In this document: piece after piece, positions 1 to 5,422 of the stretch | How the letters are laid out: every line of letters starts with the position of its first letter | How positions within the stretch are numbered: the first letter of the stretch is position 1 | Assembly (NCBI GenBank): GCA_030673725.1 | Contig: DAOVIL010000041.1 | Span: forward strand, 1 to 5,886 | Direction of reading: 5' to 3' | DNA from: Candidatus Aenigmatarchaeota archaeon | GTDB taxonomy: Archaea; Aenigmatarchaeota; Aenigmatarchaeia; QMZP01 | DNA length: 5,886 bases | Position numbers and translations under genes: made by a program | Notes under the pieces: generated by a model | Databases searched by the model: none | Seen by the model: only the letters and a program-made list of their open reading frames with translations | What the model was told of the DNA's origin: nothing

Positions 1-404
1 GCCATGAAGGACTTGATTCCCATATATAGTATGGGCAGTGTGAAGGACACCAGCGGGAACAGCACGATTGACAACACGATGACGCCCAGCCCTCCCGCAA
101 CAGTCAGGCATATCGCTTCCTGTGCCTGGCCCTTCAGCAGGAACCTGTGGCCTGGAAGGACGGACAGTGCAGTATCCCCTTCGGGGGCGCCTATGAAGAC
201 AGACGGTATGAAGTTCAGGAATGTGTTGGAGATTGCCATGGATGTGATGAACACAGCTATCGCATGCGGCGTGAAGAACAGCAGGAGTGAAGCTGTGGAG
301 GCGAGCAGGATAGCGGAGACTGTGTTCGGGTGCACCCCAGGTATCAGGCCTGTGATGGTGCCTCCCACCACACCCAGACACGCCATCAATATGATGTCAA
401 TCAT
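1..404 (-). CDS. TctA-family (archaeal DUF112-type) membrane permease, N-terminal part
   Basis: Partial gene that leaves the window at its left edge; 134 codons are visible. It encodes an integral membrane protein. The start is hydrophobic (MIDIILMACLGVVGG), followed by GTITGLIPGVHPNT (residues 15-28) and, near residues 72-86, GAPEGDTALSVLPGH. Hydrophobic stretches lie at about 1-20, 30-55, 58-72 and 98-128. Gly/Pro-rich loops of this kind are typical of the TctA/DUF112 permease family; bacterial TctA is the large membrane subunit of tripartite tricarboxylate transporters. Archaeal relatives often lack the TctB and TctC partners, so the substrate is unknown and I assign none. The ATG lies inside the last codons of the OB-fold gene, an 8-bp overlap (397-404) that suggests co-transcription and translational coupling. 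Family assignment is by recognition of motifs, not by a search. Confidence 0.8.
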   Translation of the reverse strand, partial: MIDIILMACLGVVGGTITGLIPGVHPNTVSAILLASTASLLLFFTPHAIAVFITSMAISNTFLNFIPSVFIGAPEGDTALSVLPGHRFLLKGQAQEAICLTVAGGLGVIVLSIVLFPLVSFTLPILYMGIKSFM

Positions 405-768
405 ACCCGAGCCTGTCAGCCAGTATCTCCACGCTTCCCTTGTAAAACCCAACCTTTCCGAATGCGCATATGTTGTCCCCTACCTTCAGAGAGTATGGGT
501 TTCCAGCCATTCCCCTTGCAGTGCTGTTGAACACCACCACGCTGATCATCCCTGTGCTGTCAGTCAGCCTGAAGAAGAGGTGGTTGCTCTTGGAGACATG
601 CCTGTATGTCACATTCCCGCATACCTTTGCAGTCACGCCTGTCATATCTCCTGTCACGCTGCCTATCTCCAGTGTAGTCTCTGACACATACCCTGAAACC
701 AGGAATATTGAGAGCAGCCCCAGCAGTGAGCAGCTAAGGGAGAGCTTCAGGAGCCCTGATTCCTCCAT
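397..768 (-). CDS. Small membrane-anchored or secreted OB-fold protein
   Basis: 123 residues. Residues 5-26 are a strongly hydrophobic N-terminal segment (LLKLSLSCSLLGLLSIFLV), which looks like a signal peptide or a single membrane anchor. Residues 45-119 have the alternating pattern of a tRNA_anti-type OB fold: VTAKVCGNVTYRHV, then LFFRLTDSTGMISVVVF, then LKVGDNICAFGKVGFYKGSVEI. The middle strand pair (F-R-L-T-D-x-T-G-x-I-x-V-V-V-F) is the most diagnostic part. Cytoplasmic OB proteins of this type bind nucleic acid, but with an export or anchor segment this one probably works at or outside the membrane, where its ligand is unknown. It overlaps the downstream permease gene by 8 bp, so the two products may act together. 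The start was chosen as the ATG that gives a complete hydrophobic leader. I found no convincing TATA box or Shine-Dalgarno sequence just upstream. Confidence 0.8.
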   Translation of the reverse strand: MEESGLLKLSLSCSLLGLLSIFLVSGYVSETTLEIGSVTGDMTGVTAKVCGNVTYRHVSKSNHLFFRLTDSTGMISVVVFNSTARGMAGNPYSLKVGDNICAFGKVGFYKGSVEILADRLGYD

Positions 769-865
769 GCTAGATGCTTGGCTTAACCCCAGATATCAGT
801 GACGTTGAATCTAAATCAACCTGCACGTTTATTTCACGCTCCAGGTGAAATGAAGGGGCGTTACG

Positions 866-934
866 TCACATGAACTTCACCCCCTCCCTTCCTATGGAGA
901 AGTCCGCATGATACTGATATGAATTTCACATGAA
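866..934. repeat. TCACATGAA direct repeat, two copies
   Basis: TCACATGAA occurs at 866-874 and again at 926-934, exactly 60 bp apart. The first copy runs into TGAACTTCA (871-879), which is itself nearly palindromic. The copies belong to the same motif cluster upstream of the OB-fold gene. Confidence 0.5.
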
Positions 935-953
935 GACACCTTTACTTCATGTG
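927..953. repeat. Perfect 9-bp inverted repeat
   Basis: CACATGAAG (927-935) and CTTCATGTG (945-953) are exact reverse complements separated by 9 bases. They could form a short hairpin in RNA or be a symmetric protein-binding site. There is no U-tract next to it, so it does not look like a terminator. Confidence 0.65.
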
Positions 954-977
954 GAACACCCGTTAACTTCATGTCCA
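944..977. repeat. Pair of direct repeats, two helical turns apart
   Basis: ACTTCATGTGGA (944-955) and ACTTCATGTCCA (966-977) match at 10 of 12 positions. Their start-to-start distance of 22 bp would put both copies on the same face of the DNA. The first copy is also the right arm of the inverted repeat at 927-953. Confidence 0.55.
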
Positions 978-1035
978 GCTTCAGAACCCTTCACGTCCTG
1001 GAATGAAGCAGATATTAACAAGAATGAAGGTAATA

Positions 1036-3708
1036 CTAGTTCACGACAGCCTCAGCAGGCCCATTGGCTGAAGCGAAGTTGAGCCTGCCTCCGCATCCGC
1101 AGCTGCCCATTAAGGGCATCCTCGGGTAATGCTTGCTGCATTTGGAGCACAGGAAGCCTGTCATCTCATCCCTCTTGATTTCCTTCAGTATTTTGGGCTC
1201 TGCAGCCTCAATCCTGCCCTGCCTCAGTATGTCCAGCAGCCCGGTTTGCTTGCCCCCGCCCATGAGCTCTGACTTCGTGATGCCCATTGCGCCGAATATC
1301 CTCTCCAGAGGGGCCATGAGCTGGTTGTCTATATAATAAGACGCGTCTATCTGCAGGCCCTTCTCCTTGATGTATGAGGGGTCCTCTGCCCTCTTGCTCA
1401 GCATCTCCTTGCCCTTCACTATGACATACTCTATCCTGTCCCCCACGCCAGGGGCGTCTGCAGGGCTCCTGGCCCTCATCTTGGTCACGAGCTCTATGTG
1501 GGGCTGGATGCCCTTGTAATACTTGGGCGCCTTTGTCATGGTCTTGGTGATTATCAGCTTGCTGATGTCTATCTTGTTGGCCAGCAGGTCGTCTATCACA
1601 GCCTTGAAGTACTTCACAGCACCCTTCACGTCCTCTTTCTTCAGTATGGTCTCTATGACAACATTCAGGGTCTCACCCACCAGCTTGCACCAGTCCCTCC
1701 TGACAGTCTCTATGCCCTTCATCTCCATGCTTTCCTTCCAGCCATCCTTGGTCCTCTCGAACTTCCAGGCAGCATACCTCTTCTTGGTGAGCGGCAGGAA
1801 CCGCTTGAATATCTTCTCGAACTCCAGCTCCATTGAGCCCAGCAGGTTGCTGGTTATGTACTTGGCTATCTTGTCTGATATCCTGCCCATCTCGTCCATG
1901 TCTTCCATGCCCTCCAGCTTGGCGAACACAGAATCAGTGTCACCATACACTATCGTGTAGCCGTACTTCTTCTCCACCACGTCTTTGGTGCTGTGTATGG
2001 TCTCCCTTCCTACTGAGGTGATGGAGTTGGCTATGTCCAGGTCGAACAGCTTGGACCTCGCATACCCGAAGTAGCCGTACATGGCATTGGCCATTATCTT
2101 CAGCGCCCACTGCTTGGCGTACAGCTCCCTGGACTTGCTCTCGCCTTTCACACCCTTCATGGCCTTCTTCACAGCGTCCCTCTCGCTCATGAGGTTCTCC
2201 AGCAACCCTGGCACTATTCCCTTCTTCTTGTCAGTCTTCAGGAACCTGGCGCCTGAGGGAGTCACTATGAGGTCCTCTTTCTTCACTCCAGCCTCTTCCT
2301 CCTGGTCTGGCATTACCTTTGTGGTGGGGCATATGTTGAACGACCTGATGATGGTCGGGTACATGGACTTGAAGTCAAGCACGACCACAGAGGAGTGCAG
2401 CCCCTTTATGGGCTCCAGCACAGCGCCCCCGCCAAGCTCCTCCTTCCTTCCAAGCCCCCTTTTGACAGCAGTCGCATCATCAGGCCTGCATGGAAAGACA
2501 TACCCCTTCCTGTTGAACTCCCTGAGCATGTAGTTCTCTATCCTTGTGGTCTCGCCTGAATCCAGTGTGTCCTGGAGGAGGGCCCCTGACACCCTGGAGA
2601 GAGCCTTGTACTTGTCAGCCAGCTTCATCTTGAGCACCAGGTCCATCGCCAGCCTGGAGTCCTTCCTGCAGTACTCTGCCAGCTTCCTGAACTCCTCGTC
2701 GCTTCCCTTCCAGAACTTCTCTATCTCAGAGTGCTTCACATCCACCTTCTGCTCCTTCAGCAGGGCATTGGCCACGAAGTTCAGGCTGTACCTCTGGAGC
2801 GAGAAGTCCTTCTTTATTATAGCGAACGAGTCCAGGACGATTCTTCCTGTCAGGTTGACCCTTGAGATATTCCCTATCTTCCTGTGCGATGTCCTCTTCT
2901 GCAGGCACCTCCCCAGCAATGGCTTCACATCAAGCTTGTACATCCTGTCCAGTATGAAAGGGAAGTCGAAGTTGTTGCAGTTGTAGCCTGTCATGATGTC
3001 TGGGTCATACCTCCTGACTATCTTCACGAACTCCTCCAGCATCTCGCTCTCTGAGTCGAATGACGTGACGCCGTCCCCCTTCCTCGTGCTCAGCACCATG
3101 GAATCCTTGCCCTCGAATTTGTGGCTGAACACAATTGAAACCATTATGACTGGATCCCTCCTCGGCTCAGGCAGCATGCCTGTGGACGATGTGCACTCGA
3201 GGTCGAATGCCAGGTGCTTCAGGTCAGCGTTCCCCTCCTTCTCTATCGGGACCAGCTTCTTCACAGTGAACTTCTTGTCGGCCTGGACGGTCTCAGTGTT
3301 GGCGAACTCGTCGCCCTCTGTCCTGACCCATCCTATCCCTTTCAGGTTCATGTCAGCCATGACCCTGTACTTGAACAGTATGTCTGCCTCGTAAACCACC
3401 ATCCCTGCAGCCCTCAGCTTCTCCCTCAGGTCAGGCGTCTTCGCCGGGTTCCTGGTGGTTATCTTGAACACCTTCTGGGGCTTATGGTGGCCCACGATGT
3501 TCCTCTCCACCTGCTCTATCCCCATTACCTCTGGCTCGCCTTCCAGCGCTTCCCGCACATTGTCGCCTGCCGCATAGAAGTAGGGCTTGAACCCCTCATA
3601 GAAGACACACACAGATTCCCCTTTCTCTGTCTTCCCGAAGAACCTTACAATTGGCTTGTCATTCAGGTTCACGTAATCGACATCAAGTATCTGGAATTCC
3701 ATAGCCAT
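1036..3708 (-). CDS. polB: Archaeal family B DNA polymerase with 3'-5' exonuclease and C-terminal cysteine extension
   Basis: 890-residue replicative or repair DNA polymerase. Exonuclease motifs: Exo I FDLEC (D169, E171), Exo II N243-C-N-N-F-D248, Exo III Y346-C-R-K-D350, so proofreading residues are intact. Polymerase motifs: DFKSMYP (D445 onward), region III around K537-N541-Y544-G545, YGDTDS (588-593) with catalytic D590 and D592, and KKRY (642-645). KQTGLLDIL (820-828) sits where archaeal PolB proteins end with a PCNA-binding sequence such as RQVGLTSWL. About 60 residues follow, with C854-x2-C857 and C870-x-C872, a likely zinc ribbon; archaeal PolB is usually nearer 770-800 residues. No intein interrupts the motifs. 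The start is the ATG of MAMEFQILDV, because the open frame upstream runs through the nac gene in antisense; a second ATG two codons on is equally possible. A TATA-like box lies about 30 bp upstream. Confidence 0.97.
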   Translation of the reverse strand: MAMEFQILDVDYVNLNDKPIVRFFGKTEKGESVCVFYEGFKPYFYAAGDNVREALEGEPEVMGIEQVERNIVGHHKPQKVFKITTRNPAKTPDLREKLRAAGMVVYEADILFKYRVMADMNLKGIGWVRTEGDEFANTETVQADKKFTVKKLVPIEKEGNADLKHLAFDLECTSSTGMLPEPRRDPVIMVSIVFSHKFEGKDSMVLSTRKGDGVTSFDSESEMLEEFVKIVRRYDPDIMTGYNCNNFDFPFILDRMYKLDVKPLLGRCLQKRTSHRKIGNISRVNLTGRIVLDSFAIIKKDFSLQRYSLNFVANALLKEQKVDVKHSEIEKFWKGSDEEFRKLAEYCRKDSRLAMDLVLKMKLADKYKALSRVSGALLQDTLDSGETTRIENYMLREFNRKGYVFPCRPDDATAVKRGLGRKEELGGGAVLEPIKGLHSSVVVLDFKSMYPTIIRSFNICPTTKVMPDQEEEAGVKKEDLIVTPSGARFLKTDKKKGIVPGLLENLMSERDAVKKAMKGVKGESKSRELYAKQWALKIMANAMYGYFGYARSKLFDLDIANSITSVGRETIHSTKDVVEKKYGYTIVYGDTDSVFAKLEGMEDMDEMGRISDKIAKYITSNLLGSMELEFEKIFKRFLPLTKKRYAAWKFERTKDGWKESMEMKGIETVRRDWCKLVGETLNVVIETILKKEDVKGAVKYFKAVIDDLLANKIDISKLIITKTMTKAPKYYKGIQPHIELVTKMRARSPADAPGVGDRIEYVIVKGKEMLSKRAEDPSYIKEKGLQIDASYYIDNQLMAPLERIFGAMGITKSELMGGGKQTGLLDILRQGRIEAAEPKILKEIKRDEMTGFLCSKCSKHYPRMPLMGSCGCGGRLNFASANGPAEAVVN

Positions 3709-3733
3709 CGACCCTTTAGATTGGGTTCTAAAC

Positions 3734-3742
3734 AATAAATAG
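3734..3742 (-). promoter_or_regulatory. Putative TATA box of polB
   Basis: On the minus strand this reads CTATTTATT. Its centre lies about 30 bp before the polB ATG at 3708, so transcription would begin within a few bases of the start codon. No clear Shine-Dalgarno sequence precedes the ATG. Confidence 0.5.
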
Positions 3743-3755
3743 ACTGTACCGAATG

Positions 3756-3764
3756 AATAATATA
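3756..3764 (+). promoter_or_regulatory. Putative TATA box of nac
   Basis: AATAATATA is centred about 27 bp before the nac ATG, the classical distance from a TATA box to the transcription start. That predicts a leaderless mRNA, which fits the lack of a Shine-Dalgarno sequence. A second AT-rich run (GATATAATA, 3766-3774) is too close to the ATG to be the functional box. Confidence 0.55.
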
Positions 3765-3786
3765 GGATATAATACAACTGATTGAC

Positions 3787-4110
3787 ATGAAGATAAACCC
3801 GAAGCAGATGGAGAAGATGGCCAAGAAGATGGGCATGAAGATGGACGAGATAGAGGCAGAGCAGGTCATAATCAAGACCCCTGACAAGGACCTCGTCATC
3901 AACAACCCCTCTGTCTCCAAGGTGAACATGATGGGCCAGGAGACCTTCCAGATATCGGGCGAGGTCACAGAGAAGAGCCATAAGCCCTACACAGAGAACG
4001 ATGTGACGATGGTGATGGAACAGGCAGACTGCACAAGAGAGTTCGCAGAAGCGGCACTGGAAGACACGAAAGGCGACATAGCAGAGGCCATACTCAAGCT
4101 GAAAGAGTGA
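3787..4110 (+). CDS. nac: Nascent polypeptide-associated complex protein (archaeal NAC)
   Basis: 107 residues, the usual length of archaeal NAC, which acts as a homodimer at the ribosome exit tunnel and shields emerging chains. The N-terminal helix is basic and rich in Met and Lys (residues 1-20). The NAC beta-domain core covers about 24-60, with QVIIKTPDKDLVINNPSVSK and then GQETFQISGEV. The C-terminal UBA domain covers 68-107, from YTENDVTMVMEQADCTREFA to GDIAEAILKLKE. The gene is divergent from polB across 78 bp that holds a TATA box for each. Its stop codon lies only 2 bp from the stop of the convergent Panacea-like gene. The first base of an 8-bp repeat bounding the neighbouring island coincides with the last base of the nac stop codon, so the coding sequence is intact. 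Confidence 0.97.
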   Translation: MKINPKQMEKMAKKMGMKMDEIEAEQVIIKTPDKDLVINNPSVSKVNMMGQETFQISGEVTEKSHKPYTENDVTMVMEQADCTREFAEAALEDTKGDIAEAILKLKE

Positions 4111-4117
4111 AGCTACT
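4107..4117. repeat. Left copy of the repeat bounding the nuclease/Panacea island
   Basis: AAGCTACT at 4110-4117 is identical to the copy at 5415-5422. Extending left by three bases gives GTGAAGCTACT here and GTTAAGCTACT there (10 of 11). The copy spans the nac stop and the stop of the Panacea-like gene. It could be a target-site duplication or recombination scar. Confidence 0.5.
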
Positions 4118-4616
4118 GGTGACTTTCTATTATTTCAGAGACTGATTTACCAATATAATTAATTTTCTCTTCTGGTTTAATTTTTAAATATTCCAAGCTA
4201 AGCCTTTCAAGCTCTTTACCACATTTTTCACCAAAGAGCTCTATCACTTTATCAACCCTTTTAATCAAATCAGTACTCATAGAATCGTTTAAGGACTCAA
4301 CTGTTTGCGTCCCCATCTGGGTTAAGGTCGCAAGTTTAGTGGAAGAGTCATCGGTCTCCTTTATGAGACCACCCTTCTTCATGTCTGAAATTCCATCCAT
4401 AACGTCAAAACTAAATGGTCCAAATTTATGTATGAAAAAATCGCTTTTGTTAAAGAGTTTATTTGACACAAGAGAATTACACTCGAATGAAAAATGTTCT
4501 AAGAAGAACATTATCTTCATCAACTTAAGCCTACCACCATAAAGCCCCTTCTTGACGAGCCGGTTAATCACAAAAAGCATTTTATGCTCGGTGCCGGTAA
4601 TTTTTGACATATCCAT
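4113..4616 (-). CDS. Panacea/DUF4065-like (SocA-like) protein, candidate antitoxin
   Basis: 167 residues. The N-terminal half resembles the Panacea (DUF4065, SocA-like) or related YwgA-type fold. A helix carries GGRLKLMKIMFFLEH (27-41), equivalent to the family's 'KLxKLxYf' helix, followed by the family-like FFIHKFGPFSFDVMDGISDM (60-79) and KGGLI (81-85). Residues 105-165 are charged and helical. Panacea proteins are versatile antitoxin domains that pair with many unrelated toxins; SocA is an adaptor for proteolysis of its toxin partner. Here the gene starts 24 bp after the nuclease gene, so the two are probably co-transcribed. It is the most AT-rich gene in the window and converges on nac with a 2-bp gap. 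The start could be the ATG at 4616 or the one two codons later; no Shine-Dalgarno sequence is visible. The family match is remote and made by eye. Confidence 0.6.
   Translation of the reverse strand: MDMSKITGTEHKMLFVINRLVKKGLYGGRLKLMKIMFFLEHFSFECNSLVSNKLFNKSDFFIHKFGPFSFDVMDGISDMKKGGLIKETDDSSTKLATLTQMGTQTVESLNDSMSTDLIKRVDKVIELFGEKCGKELERLSLEYLKIKPEEKINYIGKSVSEIIESHQ
4159..4186 (+). terminator. T-rich stretch, possible nac terminator
   Basis: About 50 bases past the nac stop, the plus strand carries several T-runs (TTTT, TTT and TTTTT near 4163, 4176 and 4181). Archaeal RNA polymerase can terminate at such U-rich tracts without a hairpin. The tract lies inside the convergent Panacea-like gene and may simply reflect that gene's AT-rich codons. 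Confidence 0.25.
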
Positions 4617-4640
4617 ATATATTTAACAGGGGAATGTTAT

Positions 4641-5369
4641 TTATCCTTTCCTGTCCCCCCTTTCGACTATAAACTCTTTGGCTATCTTCACTATCTCATC
4701 TAGAGCATAGTTGTTAAACGCCTTACCATCTGGGTTAACTGGCATGGCCACAAACTTAAATCTGTCCCTTCTTGACTCCTCGATGACGAAAGGGGCAATT
4801 CTCTGGTATCCATCAACGAGCTGTCTTGCATATTTCAGGTCTGAATGGACCACAGGAAAAAGTAAGAGACCAAGATGGCGACAATGGTCACCATATCGGG
4901 CACATGTCATAGTATTGCTCTCAAATCCCTGGATGTAGTCCACTATGTTACCGGTGCTAAGAATCCTTTTTATCTCGATGCATCCTATGTCCTTTCCCTT
5001 CCACTTCACCTCGAAACGGACATCGCTCGGGCCTCCACTCAAATCCGGCTTGGCGTAAATCTTGGCTCTGTGGAGAGCAAATGCCACAATTATGTTTGTT
5101 ACATTGCCTGTGTAAAATTGCTTCCTTATAGTGTCTTTCCTTTCAGATTGTCTGGCGGCCACGTAGCCTTTACAAAAATGAAGGCCCTTATAGGCGGGCC
5201 GTTTCATTATGGTTGAAACCCCCCTAACAATGTCCCTCTCATTGTATGGTACCTCAAGGTTCTCCTCCCAGCTAGATGGGTCTACTAATGAGAGGGAAAA
5301 CAGCCTGTTGATGTCATTCATTTCCATTCCCTTCAAACTGTTGGGCAGAGACCGTACAGATATGGCCAT
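4641..5369 (-). CDS. Putative PD-(D/E)XK-family nuclease, candidate toxin or defence effector
   Basis: 242 residues from the ATG at 5369. I do not recognise the exact family. The centre has a PD-(D/E)XK-like core: GGPSDVRFEV with D116, then GCIEIKRI with E132 and K134, i.e. D-x15-E-x-K, each on a predicted beta strand. A helix follows (DYIQGFE, 144-150, with Q147), then a hydrophobic strand HLGLLLFPVV (165-174). This order fits restriction-endonuclease-like and Holliday-resolvase-like enzymes that cut DNA or RNA with divalent metal. Residues 84-105 form a helix before the core. There is no signal peptide or membrane segment. No methyltransferase is adjacent, so a restriction-modification pair is unlikely. 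A Panacea-like gene follows after 24 bp, suggesting a toxin-antitoxin or defence pair. The start was chosen because a TATA box lies 26 bp upstream, giving a leaderless mRNA; a TTG at 5393 would lie within that box. Confidence 0.65.
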   Translation of the reverse strand: MAISVRSLPNSLKGMEMNDINRLFSLSLVDPSSWEENLEVPYNERDIVRGVSTIMKRPAYKGLHFCKGYVAARQSERKDTIRKQFYTGNVTNIIVAFALHRAKIYAKPDLSGGPSDVRFEVKWKGKDIGCIEIKRILSTGNIVDYIQGFESNTMTCARYGDHCRHLGLLLFPVVHSDLKYARQLVDGYQRIAPFVIEESRRDRFKFVAMPVNPDGKAFNNYALDEIVKIAKEFIVERGDRKG

Positions 5370-5376
5370 CGGTTGA
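5365..5376 (-). repeat. Operator-like direct repeat, downstream copy
   Basis: On the minus strand this reads TCAACCGATGGC and covers the start codon and predicted transcription start of the nuclease gene. It matches the copy at 5405-5416 at 10 of 12 positions, including a 7-bp identical core (AACCGAT). Confidence 0.45.
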
Positions 5377-5391
5377 TAATGGGGCAGAAAC

Positions 5392-5399
5392 AATTTAAA
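5392..5399 (-). promoter_or_regulatory. Putative TATA box of the nuclease/Panacea operon
   Basis: On the minus strand this reads TTTAAATT, close to the archaeal box A. Its centre is 26 bp before the ATG at 5369, which predicts a leaderless mRNA. It lies in the 48 bp between the glyS stop and the nuclease start, so the pair has its own promoter. Confidence 0.6.
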
Positions 5400-5404
5400 C
5401 TGTT

Positions 5405-5416
5405 GCTATCGGTTAA
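5405..5416 (-). repeat. Operator-like direct repeat, upstream copy
   Basis: On the minus strand this reads TTAACCGATAGC, just upstream of the TATA box where the BRE (TFB-binding element) would lie. With the copy at 5365-5376 it brackets the core promoter at a 40-bp spacing. Its last two bases overlap the right-hand island repeat. Confidence 0.45.
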
Positions 5417-5422
5417 GCTACT
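5412..5422. repeat. Right copy of the repeat bounding the nuclease/Panacea island
   Basis: AAGCTACT at 5415-5422 matches 4110-4117 exactly. It contains the glyS stop codon (CTA on the plus strand, 5418-5420), as the left copy contains the stop codon of the Panacea-like gene. Confidence 0.5.

Larger units (their letters stand above)
769..1035. other. Gene-free region with a dense cluster of ATGAA/TTCAT motifs
   Basis: This stretch lies between the polB stop and the start of the OB-fold gene, both on the minus strand. No convincing gene is present in any frame. The pentamer ATGAA or its complement TTCAT occurs eight times between 850 and 1028 (at 850, 870, 919, 930, 946, 968, 1003 and 1024), against less than one expected by chance. 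Longer matches include two TCACATGAA copies 60 bp apart and two ACTTCATGTssA copies 22 bp apart. TTCAC also recurs (833, 876, 925, 990). The region probably contains the promoter or control elements of the OB-fold/permease pair. What binds there, or whether it is transcribed, cannot be told from sequence alone. Confidence 0.6.
4110..5422. mobile_element. Candidate acquired two-gene island between nac and glyS
   Basis: The segment between the nac stop and the glyS stop holds the nuclease and Panacea-like genes, is bounded by AAGCTACT direct repeats (4110-4117 and 5415-5422), and differs in composition from its surroundings. Hand-counted 60-base rows starting at 4141 and 4381 have 22% and 28% GC; rows in the nuclease gene (4861, 5041) have 47% and 43%; rows in polB (2101) and glyS (5641) have 60% and 58%. 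No transposase, integrase or terminal inverted repeat is visible, so it is not an autonomous element. It could be passive cargo inserted by recombination. The boundaries are inferred from the repeats and gene ends. Confidence 0.5.

Noticed and set aside
4..684. 226-codon open frame on the plus strand
   Set aside because: It is antisense to the permease and OB-fold genes, both of which have recognisable protein motifs; its own translation shows no domain.
930..1082. A 50-codon plus-strand frame beginning MKTPLLHVEH
   Set aside because: It runs through the repeat cluster into the 3' end of polB, has no promoter or domain and no compositional sign of coding.
1498..3738. Several long plus-strand open frames inside polB
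   Set aside because: They are antisense shadows produced by the codon use of polB; none has a plausible start, promoter or domain.
3709..3981. N-terminal extension of polB by 91 codons
   Set aside because: It runs antisense through the nac gene and the divergent promoter, has a low-complexity Leu/His-rich sequence, and is not part of any polymerase fold; homology begins at MAMEFQILDV.
4353..4370. GGTCTC/GAGACC hairpin
   Set aside because: A 6-bp stem with a 6-base loop inside a coding region; easily explained by chance.
4617..4626. TTAAATATAT on the minus strand as a separate promoter for the Panacea-like gene
   Set aside because: It abuts the ATG directly, so transcription would begin about 20 bases inside the gene. 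The 24-bp gap to the upstream gene suggests co-transcription.
5370..5393. TTG start that would lengthen the nuclease by 8 residues
   Set aside because: The TTG lies inside the TATA box; the ATG at 5369 has the right spacing for a leaderless message.
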